Positions 1-11,864 of a stretch of DNA of 64,000 bases are shown here, one piece after another. This DNA is from Acorus gramineus. Its lineage: Eukaryota; Streptophyta; Magnoliopsida; Acorales; Acoraceae. The DNA lies in contig CM060850.1 of NCBI GenBank assembly GCA_030737835.1, positions 10,173,877 to 10,237,876 on the forward strand, given 5' to 3'. The translations under genes were made by a program, and so were the position numbers. Position 1 is the stretch's first letter, and the number at the start of each line of letters is the position of its first letter. The notes under the pieces were generated by a model. It was not told the origin of the DNA. It saw nothing but the letters and a program-made list of their open reading frames with translations, and made no database searches.

Positions 1-320
1 CTCTCATTCAACCAGAAAACAATGGTGATAAGGAATAATGAATGTTTTTACTTTGTTTTTTTTTAAACGTTGTTGTTAATTTAATGATTATTTGATTCCA
101 ATCATCAAATAAAGTATTTGCAATTGATGCAATATTTTTTTCAATAAATGCATAATTAAAACACAAATCACAGTATAAAATTAGAGTTCAGAATAAAATT
201 CAGTTACATTTATAAAATGTAACTTAATTTAACAATAAATTGCATTAAAAGTCAATTACATTTGTAAATGTAACTAACTTCTTTTTATATAAAGCAATTA
301 AAAGTTAGTTACATTTCACA
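1..320. repeat. AT-rich DNA with GTTACATTT inverted motifs
   Basis: No gene is seen here. Between about 200 and 320 the motif GTTACATTT and its complement AAATGTAAC alternate and form small palindromes around 203-224 and 255-275. The same motif fills the element at 18295-19500, so this may be the end of a related element cut by the window edge. It meets the truncated copia integrase at about 320. Confidence 0.5.
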
Positions 321-2520
321 AATTTCATTCCTCGAAGGAGACAACGAACCACATTCATGAGATGACGATTTTTTCGTTCCGCCACCCCATTCTGCTCAGG
401 TGTATATGGACAAGTCAACTATTGAAGAATTCCCAACTCATTCAGATGAGACCGAAAAGGATCTGAGACATACTCCCCCCCATTATCAGACCTGATACTC
501 TTGACAGTAATATTAAACTCTGTTTTAATCATGCGCAAAAAATTAACACACTGAGAGGATACCTCAGACTGAGATTTAAGAAGATAAACCAAAGTATATC
601 TAGAAAAATCATCAATGAATGTCAAGTATTATCTATGACTATCAAAAGCAGTAACATGAGAGGGACCCCACACATCAGAATGAATCAAATCAAACAACCC
701 AGAAGCTTTATTCATGCGAGAAATATAAGTAGTACGTGTATGTTTAGAAAGCTTACACACATCACATTGAAATTTATGAGTCTTACATGAAGAGTGAAAA
801 GTAGGAAATAAAGAAATAGATGCTGGAAATTGGCATGTCCTAAACGAGCATGCCATAAATCTAGAGATTGTAGAGAAAAACTATGCGAATGATCGGTGGG
901 CAAAATGGAAGCATGGGCCGTGGTGGGTGGTTCTCCGAAGACGTAAAGGCCATCTCTCTCATACCCCTTACCAAAAATCCTCCGTGTACTCAGGTCCTGA
1001 AAAACACAATGATCAGGGTAAAAAGTCACTGAACAGTTCAAAACCTTAGTCAATTGGCTAACAAAAAGAAGGTTAAGAGTAAGATTGGGAACATGTAATA
1101 CAGAGTGGAATGATAAAGAAGATAAAAGAACGGTACCCTTACTGATGACAAGTGTGAGTGAGCTATCAACAAGACGTACCTCTATGTGCATAGAAGGGGA
1201 TGTCAAGGGAGCAAACAATCAAGACTCACTAGACATATGTTCAGTAGCGCCTGAATCAATGACCCAAGTAGGAGACCCTGATTGGTTAACATGGTAGGCG
1301 GAGGGGATACCTGAGGTAGAGGAAGAAGCAGCAGAGGATGTTGGACCAGCATGAGAGACATGAGAGACAAGGCTCTCCTGAACCATGGCATTAATATGGT
1401 TCTGAATGGTACGCATATCAAAGGACCCAGATGGAGCAGTGGGGTCATCACCCAGAACCGAGGCATCAGCAACAGTAGCACGAGGGGCAGACGAAGGAGC
1501 TCCAACATTGCGAGATCGCATCAATTGTTAGGTACAGAAGAAAGCATGCATCTGACTTTTTCATGCCCTGTTTTTCCACAGTGGCCACAAGTCACAATAT
1601 TGTTGCGTCCACGTCCACGACCGCGACCACTATCCCTGTGGTCGCGAGAGTCATATCCAGAGGTGGCCGCCAATGCCATTTGATCGCCGAGGGTTCCAGT
1701 GGTCGCTGAGGAAGAGATCTGACGGCGATGCTCATCACCCTCAATAATAGCAAATGCCTCAAATAAAGAAGGAAGTGGTGTGGTATTCAAGATCTGAACA
1801 TGAAGAGATTCAAATTCTGGTCGAAGGCCCATAAGAAACGCATACATCTGTTAGCGTTGTAGTCGGCCAACCACAATCGTGGCAGCCTCCTTAGGCAACT
1901 CTGAAAGAGGCTCATAATGGGCAAGTTCCTCCCAACGAGCCTGAAGAAATCCAAAATAATCGGTAACAGATTGGGTACCTTGGGTGGCCTGGGCAATATC
2001 CTTGTACAACTCATAGATCCGTGAGTCATTCCTGGCATGACCATAGGTCTTCTTCAACACGGCCCATAGAGAGTCGACCGTATCATGATACATGAACATA
2101 TTATAGATACAGGTCTCCATGGAGTTGTAGAGCCAACCTAGAACCGTATAGTTGTTGATCTCCCACTGATTGAAGGTGCATAGTTTATGCCGGCTTTTTA
2201 ATGGTACCAAGAAGAAGGCCTGACATGCCTCGACCACCCAAATATAATCAGACAAAACGCGACCAGGACGGATAATTTCGTCCATCAAGAATCACATCGG
2301 TAATCCGTTGAGCATGAGAGTTATGCCCTAACGGAATGATGGTGTCCTTGATCTCCCCACCCGACAGTGGCGTGGGGTCCTTCAGCGTTGGATCTATTGC
2401 AAACCTCAAATCTCGACCCGAGAGAGAAAAAGATAATAATGATCACCACGACCCGTGATGAAAAAAAAAATCGTGAAACCCTAAGGTTTCTTTGCGGCTT
2501 TGATACCAAGAATAAATAAA
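320..2520 (-). pseudogene. Truncated Ty1/copia retrotransposon: gag, protease, partial integrase
   Basis: Read on the minus strand from 2520 to 320, the domain order is that of a copia polyprotein. A gag region (about 2380-1850, UBN2-type, including the words YPSW and YELYKDIAQ) comes first. A CCHC zinc knuckle follows (CGHCGKTGHEKVRC, about 1590-1545), then an aspartic protease motif (WVIDSGATEHMSS, about 1270-1225). Next come the GAG-pre-integrase motif LWHARLGH (about 870-840) and an integrase core with SDVWGP, FIDDFSRYTLVY, SDNGGEY and a final EQNGVAERKN (about 400-360). Frameshifts separate gag, protease and integrase frames, and an in-frame stop sits before EQNGVAERKN. Reverse transcriptase, RNase H and the 3' LTR are absent, so the element is dead. 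The primer-binding site TGGTATCAAAGC lies at about 2495-2507 next to the LTR. Confidence 0.9.
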
Positions 2521-2673
2521 TGGAACAATATTGTATTGAGTAATGGAGGTCGAAAGGTCCCTTATATAGTTACAAGATGTACAAACCAATGATCAAAATA
2601 CCCATGACAAAAATTCCCATAATGATGCCCGCAAAGTGAAGAAGAGACCCTTGTTCAACATTAATCCCCAACA
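2520..2673 (-). repeat. 5' LTR of the truncated copia element
   Basis: On the minus strand this segment starts TGTTGGGGATTAATG at 2673. It contains a TATA-like TATATAAGGG and ends near 2520, about 12 bp before the primer-binding site TGGTATCAAAGC. At roughly 154 bp it is a short LTR of the kind seen in several plant copia lineages. The exact 3' end of the LTR is uncertain by about 12 bp. No partner LTR is in the window. Confidence 0.75.
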
Positions 2674-5165
2674 TTGCGCTTTTGAAAAAATTAATTTTTA
2701 GACCCGAGAGAAGTTCGAAGATCTGGCACACGAATTTCACACCACGAATAGATAATTCTCATGCCTCGCTCAAAACCACCGTATCATCGGTGTATTGTGC
2801 GTGTGAGATGCTCGTTCCCCCCGTCACGTATGGAATTCCAGAGACCCACCCCGCCGAAGATGCCATCTTCATCATTCTGCTAAACACGTTAGCGACAATA
2901 ACAAATAGCAATGGAGAGAGTGGGTCTCCCTAACGCAAACCATTATTTATTGGAAAGAAGCCGCAAGGAAGGCCGTTGATTAACACAGAAGATTTTGCCG
3001 TAGAAATACACGTCGATATCATTCACACCCAATTCGGCTCAAATCCGTGGCATCGGAGTAGGTGAAGCAGAAACTCCCAGTTGACGTTGTCAAAAGCTTT
3101 GGAAAAACGAGCTTTATCACTACCCCTTTCTGCCTCTCCCTATGCACGGCTGAAATACATTCCTGTGCTGCCATGAACCCGTCCTGTAGCACTCTTACAG
3201 GAATGAATGCAGATTGAGATTCATCCACAAGATAACTAATCACTTTTTTCAAACGATTGGCCAAAACCCGTGAAATCATTTTGTAGCACCCATTAACAAG
3301 GGCAATCGGTCTGTAGTCACCGATGTCTATCGCCCCGTCTTTCTTCGGGATGAGGTCCAAAAAGGTTGCATTCATCTTCCCTATCCCCCTCGAGAAGCAG
3401 AAGAACTCCCCAAACATTTCCATTATATCCATCTTGAGAATATCCCAGAATTCTTGATAAAATCTAAGTCCAAAGCTATCTGGACCCGGGGCTTTGTCAA
3501 TCTCATCCCCGAAAATGGCTGCTTTGACCTCCTCTTCATTGAATTCACTCTCCAATTTATGGATTAAATGATCCGGGATATGCCCCAGCTCTTCGTCGTA
3601 CCACTATGGTCTCCAGCCCCTTCTCTGACAGAAAACACCAGTGAAATGCTTCACCATCTCCTCTTGGATGTCTGCCAAATTCTGTACAACGCGATTCCCC
3701 ACCCTCAACCTCTCAATCCTGTTAATTCTTCGCCTCTGATTTGCGTACTTATGGAAGAACTTTGTATTATTATCGCCCTCCTTCAGCCACACTGCCCGGG
3801 ATTTCTGCCTCCACTCCGCTTCTTCCATACGAACGAACTCTAGCCATTCATCCTTTAGCTTGCTACGGTTTGCTCTATCCTCCTCACTAAGAAGTCCGGC
3901 CTCTTCCCAACTGTCTAGAATCGCGATCCGACCCCCTATCTCCTGCTTACGAGATCTGCGAGCCCTAGCCACTTCACTTGACCACCTTTTTAACCTCAAC
4001 TTTAATCTCTTGAGTTTGAAAACTAGCTTTGAAGCCCCTATTAGAACCCCTGCTTCTTCAGTCCACGAACACTCAACCAAAGTTCTGAAATTTGGACGAA
4101 GTAGCCACCAGTTTTCAAATCAAAACCACGCGGGCTTCCTCTCTACATCACCTCCCACCAGAAGCAGTGGTGAATGGTCTGAGCATATCCGAGGAAGCCC
4201 ACTAACCTGGCACAATGGGTAAGCCTCCTCCCATTCCGCGTCAATCAGCCCCCTGTCAAGTCTAGCTAAAACAGGAGCTTCCCTCAGGTTGCTCCTGGTG
4301 AAATTCTGGTTGGCAATAGGAAGATCAACTAGCCCCTCCTGCAATCCAATCAGAGAACTGCTCCATTTGAGTTGTCATCGACCCAGCCCTATTTCGATCC
4401 TCCATGAATCGTGTCACATTGAAATTGCCTAACACACACCAAGGCAACCTATGCACTGCTTTCACCTGGCTGAGCTCCTCCCATAGCACGTGTCAGCTAG
4501 AGTCCTCACATGGACCATATACTGAGGAACACACCCACTTCCACTGCGTTGATCTATTCTCAAAGATCACGGAAAGCGAAAATCCCCCCTCCACTGATGA
4601 AATCATCCTCCAAATACTGTCGTTCCAGCAAATGAGAATGCTACCTGAGGCCCCTATTGAAGGTTTGCACACAAATCTCGAATGTCATTATGAGAGAAAG
4701 ACTCCTTTGTTTCTTGCAGGCAACAGATTGAAACCCTGTTAGCCGAAATGTGTTCCTTCACTGCTGTCTTCTTCCTAGGGTTGTTCAGACCCCGCACGTT
4801 CCATATTAAGATGTCTAGCATAATCGAATTGATAAGCTCCTCCTAGAAAAACCACTGAAAGCGGCACTGTCAACCCAACATGCCTGCCATCCCTGCTTCC
4901 CCCAATGCCACGTTGAAGTGATCGTCAAAAGCAAAATCCTTGAACCGTCTCCGAGAGCCCGGCCCAATCATTTGCACAATAGCCTCACCTCCCTTTACAC
5001 AGGTAGGCGAACCTCTGAACACCTCTGCGAGCTCCTGAATCCCTGTTTCTTCCATCTGCTCTCCGACTTCTTCCGGACTCCCCTTTAAACCATTACCTTG
5101 AGCCTCTGCCGCCCAGCGAGAAGCCAGCGTCTCCGGCCCTTCGTCCTCCCAGATCTCCGTCTATC
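2674..5165 (-). pseudogene. LINE (L1-type non-LTR retrotransposon), truncated and decayed
   Basis: On the minus strand the order is: an ORF1 tail (about 5165-4870, ending GMAGMLG), then ORF2 starting at 4821 with MLDILIWNVRGLNNPRKK. The latter is the opening of the apurinic-like endonuclease domain. Further endonuclease motifs are LDRGLIDAEW and SDHSPLLL (about 4260-4150). The linker region contains WLKEGDNNTKFFH (about 3800-3770). The reverse transcriptase starts near 3555 with KAPGPDSFG and DYRPIALVNGCYK. The catalytic box reads YTDD instead of the usual YADD (about 2800), next to GDPLSPLLFV. Stops and frameshifts (for example near 3030 and 4345) break the frame. The RT ends abruptly at 2674, exactly where the copia LTR begins, so the copia element probably inserted into it. 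Confidence 0.9.
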
Positions 5166-5544
5166 TAATGTTGGACTTTATATCCGCCCCACCCCACCCC
5201 ACCCCACCTTGGGTTTCACAAATTAAAATCCATATCCACTCTATCCCGTTTCGAGCCGTTTCGAGTTTTACATCGTGAAATTCATACACACCCTCATTTG
5301 AGAATTAATTAAAACATTTTTTAATACAAAATATAAATAGTTCATTTAAAATTACATATAAGACCAGATAAATAAATTTATTGACTTATATGTTGAAAGG
5401 AAAAGATAAAAGATTAGAAAATATCAAACTACATCTTTTGTTTTTAAGCTGGCAAACTATTGATTTGTATGAACGGGCGTGTATTTTAAATTTTTTTGTG
5501 AGATAAATATGAATTTTAACTTTTAACTATGATCAAATATAGGT
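5166..5544. other. AT-rich intergenic DNA, no gene seen
   Basis: This stretch begins with a short ACCCC tandem run (about 5190-5210) and is then AT-rich. I see no coding region, RNA gene or terminal repeats. Confidence 0.5.
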
Positions 5545-5745
5545 CGGATTCACGGGTTGGGTTGGGTTTTAAACATAAAACTCAAACCCAACCCATGTAT
5601 TACATGGATGGGTTGGATTGGGTTTTAAACATAAAACTCAAACCCAACCCATGTATTGCATGGGTCGGGGCAGGTTGGGACGGGTTCGTAAAACATGAAA
5701 TCCAATCTTACCCTAATAGGAGCGGATCGGATCGGGTTACCAATA
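5545..5745. repeat. GGGTTGGGTT-type degenerate repeat with tandem palindromic unit
   Basis: A unit of about 65 bp containing GGGTTGGGTTTTAAACATA and, just after it, its near reverse complement is repeated twice (about 5553-5605 and 5610-5662). The unit is therefore both a tandem and an inverted repeat. Similar GGGTT-rich tracts occur at 12597-12680, 16200-16280, 28730-28920, 61920-62060 and 63455-63485. Confidence 0.6.
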
Positions 5746-5862
5746 AAACACACTTTATTGCCATCCCTGAAGTTTACTGTTTGTTTATGTATATTTCTGT
5801 TAGAATTTTTTTGGAAGAAATATATATGTTAAAATTAGAAACTTTATTTTTTTCTATTGCAG

Positions 5863-6123
5863 ATATCATGCGAGCTGTAATTACCGATTGGAGAGTGATG
5901 TCTATGCTTTTGGCATTATCCTTCTCATGCTTATCAGCGGCCGACCGGTAATTTCCATTGGGGAAGATGGGTATAACATCAACATAATCTACGAGTTAAA
6001 TACTCTCGAGTTTCTGCGAAGAGCGCTCTGCAGCTAGCCCAGCGTTGCACGTCAATGGAATATACAGAAAGGCCGAGCATGAGAGTCGTCGTGACTGGAC
6101 CGGATGGGTGTTTGGCAGGGGCT
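5863..6123 (+). pseudogene. Receptor-like protein kinase exon remnant (kinase subdomains IX-XI)
   Basis: After a good 3' splice site (TTTTTCTATTGCAG, ending at 5862) one frame reads LESDVYAFGIILLMLISGRP. This matches the SDVYSFGVVLLELLTGR segment of plant receptor kinases. It runs to a stop at 6035-6037. A shifted frame then reads ALQLAQRCTSMEYTERPSMR, which matches the C-terminal ALxxAxxC...RPxMxxVV segment. The upstream catalytic lobe is missing and a frameshift near 6020 separates the two parts. It is a decayed fragment, on the strand opposite to the neighbouring NLR gene. It might come from the same kind of gene as the receptor N-terminal exons at 12175-12453, but that link is only inference. 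Confidence 0.65.
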
Positions 6124-6124
6124 G

Positions 6125-6290
6125 AGCACAACATTTCATTTCTTCCATATTGGTTGATAGAACATTTCATTTCTTTGATTTTGGATACTAGATGTCATTC
6201 CAACATTTCATTCTTCTATTTTGGTTGATGCAACATTTCATTTCTTCTGTATTGGATGCCAGATTTCATTACAATATCAATTCAGAAGCA
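6125..6290. repeat. Degenerate tandem repeat, AACATTTCATTTCTT unit
   Basis: Three to four imperfect copies of a unit of about 50 bp built on ACATTTCATTTCTTC and ATTTTGGTTGAT follow one another. They directly follow the kinase remnant. No coding content is visible. Confidence 0.55.
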
Positions 6291-6574
6291 TTTTTTTTTA
6301 GGGAGTTTAGTCTAATGTTGTTTTTATTAATATTTGGGATTATTTTATTTATTGAAAATTTTGTTAGAAAAACTTTTTTTTTTTAACATTGGTGATATGA
6401 TGATGAATAAACCATTGAACTTTCAAGTAAATCAACTTATAACAATGAAATTAGAAAATAAATCTGGGTAGTAAATCATGAATGAATCAAACAAACCAAA
6501 AAAGGTATTTGACAATATGATTGACAAATAAATAAAAATCCATCTAAAAAAAATGAAATGAACCAAATTTACAC

Positions 6575-6750
6575 GTAGGATGGACAATATTGTAGTAGTA
6601 TTGATAGCAGCAGCAATTAAGTTGCATCGAGTCAAAAAAAAAAAAAAGACAAGCACATGAAACAAACCCAAAGGTCATTTAAAATCATAGTAGGATTGAA
6701 ATATAGTAGTAGTGGCAGCAACAGCAGCTGTAACTAAGATGCATTAATAC
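6575..6750. repeat. Two diverged copies of a ~112-bp unit downstream of the NLR gene
   Basis: Segments at about 6577-6628 and 6690-6745 share AGGATxGA, a TAGTAGTA run, a GCAGCA run and an AAGxTGCAT end. They probably lie in or near the 3' untranslated region of the NLR gene at 6818-11864. The rest of 6300-6817 is AT-rich with no gene. Confidence 0.4.
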
Positions 6751-6817
6751 AAATAAAAATAGAAGCTCACAATAGACCAACAAAAAAAGACATTTAAAAG
6801 CATTTTTCATCTCATCT

Positions 6818-9800
6818 TCATGCAGTCACAACCATAGTCGTCGTTATCTTCGCAATTGTTGTTGATGGAGAAGAAGAAGAATTTGATATAATGTTGGTTA
6901 CAAACTCTGATGTGCTTCTAGTGTAGTTGAAATATCGACCACCATGTGCTCTGGCGTGTACATATGGGAAGCGCTGAATGAGGGGCCAATAAGGAGCATC
7001 ATCATCATCATCATCATCATCCTTGGGGAGGTATTTCCTGAGTTCAGTTTCATTGGGACACACTGATAGAACCAGCCGAGTTTCATCCATCACCACCACG
7101 TTTTTCAAGGCTTCCATGTTCAAAGGTGGAATACTCCATCTCTGATGACCAAAAAGTATATATCTCAGGGAAGACACGGTGCCCAGGTTGGTCATGTCCT
7201 TCAATGCGTCACATTCTACAAATGACAATATTTCAAGCCTAGGGAGGTTCCACAGTCGTTCCACTTTCATACAGTAATATATGGAAAGCTTCCTCACATG
7301 TAGAAGGTCCCCGACGCCATCCACTGTACGGGCCCCTTTGAGCAATAGCTCAGTAAGATTGGTCGCATGTCGAAGTAATCCCACTGGAATGGACCTCAAC
7401 TCGGGACAATATTGTATTTTCAATACCCTGAGGCATGGAAGGATAATACCTGACAGCAGTTGGGACTCATCGTTCCATTCTTTCCACACATACATTCGTC
7501 TGAAAGACAGTACTTCCAGCTTCGGGAATGTGACGCCTCCTATTCTTCCTCCTACACAGAACAAGAACTCTGAACCAACGGACAAAATGGCGCAATTGTT
7601 GTCTATGTCAATCTCTCTTAATTGTGGCAGACCGCCCAGCGATGGAAGCCGTTGGAGGTTGATCAGTCCATGCAGCTTTAAATGTTTCATATTCCATAGA
7701 GAACTGCTCATCCAACTGGGGAGCTTTCGTCCAAAGAAATCATAGATCAGAAGCGATTGAAGAGATGGAGGGGGACATAGCTCTTCAAAGACCTCTTCAA
7801 CCCTGTTCATCTCTTCTTCTTCCGGTTCTTGCGACCCAGGATTGCACCCCAAGCTGAGAGATTTTAGATAAATCTTATCTCTGATCATTGCCTCCTTTGC
7901 CTCTGCTCGATTCGGTACTTTGTCTAAATTTTCTATTCCCAAACACCTGAGTTGGGAGAGGTATTTCAGCTCTTCGATGTTGCATCGACGGTGCTGAAGA
8001 GGTCCACTTCCATCGTCATCGCTGTTGTAGACTCTGAATAATCGCAGAGTTTGCAGCTGTGTTAGCTTCCCTATCCCACGCAAGATCACATGTTTGCTTT
8101 CATCAACATCTATATGCCTCAGGCTCAGCATCCATGGAAGTTTCCCGGGAAGTTTACTGAGATTAACACAATGCCCGAGGGCCAAAGTTTGAAGATTTTG
8201 GAGGTTGCACATCGATTCTGGTAGCTCTCCTACAAGAGTATATGAAAGGTCGAGGTATCTCAATTGCATGACCTCTCCAAAGGATTCCGGCAAATGACGG
8301 ATTTTCATGTGTGATAGATTTAAAACACGAAGATGCCTGAGTTTGTCAAAGATGCCTTGAGGGATCACCAAGTCCTTAAACGATGCTGGAAATACCAGCA
8401 ATGACCTCAGTGAGTAGTAATCTTGCTTCTTCAGTCTTTCAGGAAAATCCTTCATTTCCTCATCCCCTGATATTGATAGACGGCGTTGAGGCTTCACATA
8501 GCCACCACCTTGTGACCCTTGTTGGAGATATCCGACTGCAGACTCGCATCGTATCATGGAAACAGCAAGATCATGCACACAATCATGCATCTTGCACAGC
8601 TTGGCATGCCCTTCGAGATGAGAATCCACTACTTGCAAGAGGCTCCTCATTAACAATTCTTCAAGATACGCGTCTGCCATATCTTCCATGGAAACCTCCC
8701 CATCCTCTTTTATGAAACCCTCAGCAATCCACATTTGGGTGAGAGAAGTTCGAGAGATTAGGTAGCCATCGGGAAATAGCGAGCAGTAGAGGAAACACGC
8801 CTTTAGATGGGATGGCAAGTCCCTGTATCCGAGTAGTAGAGCCGGCATGACCCCATACAAGGGATCTGATAGAGAAGAAAACTTGAGACTTGAAAGGACA
8901 TTCTCCCACGCTATCTTGCTCCTTTCCTTTGTACATAGAATACCTCCCATGGCCTTCACTGCCAGTGGGTTGCCGCTGCATTTCTGAACCATTTTCATCC
9001 CAACATCCTTCAAGTGCTCAAGCTCTTCTGCATCTCCTCCTCCGAGTGCAACCTGGTTAGAGGTCACATGTTAAACTTTAGTGCAATGAATAGGGTTGCA
9101 TAAAGTTGTGCTAGATGCTCCTCCGATTGCAAAATACGTGTTTTGCGCATGACAAGAGGAATATGTATTATGTAATAGGGGTGTGTATGAATAAACAAAA
9201 AGAAACAAAATGATTCAGATCCGAACTGCTCAACAACCTTAAATATAATATAACGAACCAATGCTGATCATCATTACACATGAAAACCCTATTCGAATAA
9301 AAGGCCAAAACAACCAAGAGAAAAAAATAAAATAAAAGGCCAAAACATGTGACATGGTGCTGGGGGGGGGGGGGGGGTGCGGTGTGGGATACGGACCTAT
9401 ATGATTTTACAAAACAAACTACTTGAAGCTCAACTCCAATCAGCTCATATTTCCTGGAATATATATAGATCAGCTTTTTACGTGAGACCCTTTTCCATAA
9501 GGTCCAAAAAACCGGTGACAGACTTCATAAATTAAAGATCTAGTTAATATTGTAAAGATGCACTGAAATCAATAATGTACTAATGGTTCTACTTTCACTC
9601 TTACAAACTGAATGAGGCATATACCTATATTTGATTCGACCTAAAACAATTGAAATTAGAATGGCTGAGCAACCTTAAAATTAATGTGACGAACCAATTC
9701 TGTGCACAAATGCATGGAAAACCCCTGTTCTGTTTCATACTGGTTGAATAAGCTGTTTCAACCAAAACACAAAACAGGAGACAAGGGGAGGACCCTATTA

Positions 9801-11864
9801 CATTCTATAATCAAACTACTTGAAATTCAATTCTAATCCATTCCTATGTCCCCAAATCACACAATGATCAGTGAGTTTCATGAGATCCTTATTCAAAGAA
9901 TCCAAAAGGGCATTGATACACTCAATCATTCCTGTAGTCCTAATCAAGAAATATTGGGTATCAAGGCCCCAATAAAGGTGCAAGAATTCATGTGGTTACT
10001 CTACCACAAAATGCTAATGACTAAAGTTTATAGTCGAAACAGGCTATGAGCAGCAGAAGATTCTATGATATGTTAAATCTGCAGTGTTGAAGAGCCAACC
10101 ATAGAGTTTTTTTTTTTTTTTTTTTGAGAGAGAGAGAGAGAGAGAAAGAGGGGGTTGAAGCAATTTTATTAAGAAAATTCTCCCAAACAAGGAGACAAGG
10201 GATCTCTGTGAAAAAAGAAAAAAAGAAAAAAAAAACTTTTAACATAGGTCTGAATCTCTGTGGGTTATGCTACAGGTTTGAACAGCAGCTTTATATCCTT
10301 GGATGGCATGTGGGGAACCATGAAGGAAAAAGAATACTAAAGGGATTGGAGGGTCAAAGCAAAGGTCTCTCAAATATTAATGTTGGGCTCTTTGGTTAAC
10401 TAGGAATGAGGTGGTTTCAAAAGGAGTAATCTGTATTATGAAAGACTGGGGTTGAGACATTTATGTTGGAGCAGGTAAAACTTAAGATCACAGCATATTA
10501 CCTAGTCTAAAATTGTTGTAATGCTGGCCAGCTAGCTGTTTTAACTCTACTGCTTTACAGGGAAGGACCCATTACATGGCTCCAAATGTATACAGATCAT
10601 CTGTTTATGTGTAAACTTATTCATACAATCCGAAAAACGGAGACTACCAATCCATAAATCCAAGATCAAGTGAATATTGTAAAGGTGCACTGAACTGAAG
10701 TGAATATTGTAACGTGTTGAAACTGCAAAAGTGATTGCAAGAATGACTATCTCTAACATTTTCCAATCCAAAAACCATCGAGGAGGACCTAATAATAAAT
10801 TCAATATCTAGTTACTCTATTCAGTATTTCAGTCTAGCAATTCAAATAATAATGAATAAAAGGTTGTCAAGGATCCTTAAGTAAGAGCAAACCTTGCGCA
10901 GAAGAGACCAACCATCATCAATTGACAGCCCTTTCATTTGATGGCAGTGTGAAGCACCCATTTGTCTTGCAACATCTTCAACTGTGCTGGTGATCAGTAC
11001 CTTACTATCGTAACAACTGACACGATTGAAATGAACCTTAAGAAGGCCATCCCAAACTTCATCGCTCCATAGGTCTTCCAAAACAAGTAGGACCCTCTTC
11101 CCAACCATAATCTCCTCCAAAATCTCAATGAGCGTCTCCTTATACCTCCAAGACAAGCACCCGGCCACATCATAGACCGGAGCGACATATCTTATGATTC
11201 GCCTTAACAAGTCATTCTCATCGAAATGTCGGGACACGCGGACCCAAATCCTGACATCAAAGTGATATCTAATTCGTTCATCATCCAAAACCTTCTGAAC
11301 GAGGGTGGTCTTTCCGATGCCTCCCGTTCCAAGGATTGCAGTCACACGACCACTTACGTTGGGTGGCGCCGTCAACAACCGTACTAATCCATCGATCACC
11401 CCATCAATTCCGATTATCTCTTTCTCGTCAGGAAGAACAAGAAAGGCATCTCCTTTGGATTTACCAGGCGCAAGAGACAGATGTTGTGATTGATCCGTGC
11501 GAATCAGCTTCAGATCGGCGTGGATCGCACGGATCCTCTTCAAAATACGGGATCTTCGCCTCATGTGGAAGGAAAAGAAACAGTTGGTCCCTGTGTTGTT
11601 GATATCGACATGGAAGTCGTCAATGGCGTCCTCGATGTCGTAGAACAAACGTCTCAGCCGATTCATCCAGGCCATGACGTCCTCGTCTTTGTGCTCTCTC
11701 CGCTCAGCGACGTCAAGGAACCCGATCATCGTCTCCAAATCGTTCTTGAGGAGATTCAACTTGTGCTTCACTCCCCAAGCCGTCACGCGATCGTCCGAGA
11801 TCAGACCGGACAATCTCTTCATCGTCTCATCAACAGAAGCGGTTGCGACCATCATCGATTCCAT
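6818..11864 (-). CDS. CC-NB-LRR (CNL) disease-resistance protein, two exons
   Basis: Intracellular immune receptor of the Rx/RPP13-like CNL class. CDS: exon 1 at 11864-10893 and exon 2 at 9052-6818, with a phase-0 intron (donor AAG|GTTTGC, acceptor AACCAG|GTTGCA); 1068 aa. Exon 1 carries the Rx-type coiled coil with an EDVID-like DIEDAIDDF (residues 76-84), the P-loop GTGGIGKTT (179-187), RNBS-A HFDVRIWVRVS, kinase-2 LLVLEDLW (E in place of the usual second D) and RNBS-B KVLITST. Exon 2 carries GNPLAVKAMG (GLPL), RNBS-D CFLYCSLFPDGY, the MHD motif KMHDCVHDLA and about a dozen leucine-rich repeats. Eight consecutive Asp residues follow the LRRs, before a Ser/Thr-rich tail. The frame is open throughout, so it looks functional. 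A partial copy of exon 1 lies at 17128-18095. Confidence 0.92.
9053..10892 (-). other. Large intron of the CNL gene
   Basis: The 1.84-kb phase-0 intron separates the NB subdomain from the ARC2/LRR part. It contains a G-homopolymer near 9363-9377 and a poly-T followed by a (GA)n microsatellite near 10108-10150. Two diverged internal segments end in AATATTGTAAAGxTGCACTGAA (about 9545-9568 and 10673-10695). The part at 10688-10892 is duplicated at 16924-17127. No nested gene is supported. Confidence 0.75.

Noticed and set aside
3860..4222. 120-codon plus-strand frame
   Set aside because: It is the antisense shadow of the LINE endonuclease/RT linker, whose minus-strand frame has clear motifs.
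5545..5745. GGGTTGGGTT repeats as interstitial telomere
   Set aside because: The units are GGGTTGG/GGGTTCGG mixtures, not runs of the plant telomere unit TTTAGGG.
8383..8715. 110-codon plus-strand frame
   Set aside because: It is the antisense shadow of CNL exon 2, where the minus-strand frame is continuous and carries NLR motifs.
9360..9380. Long G homopolymer in the CNL intron
   Set aside because: A simple homopolymer of this length is often sequencing- or replication-slippage-derived, and it has no associated motif.
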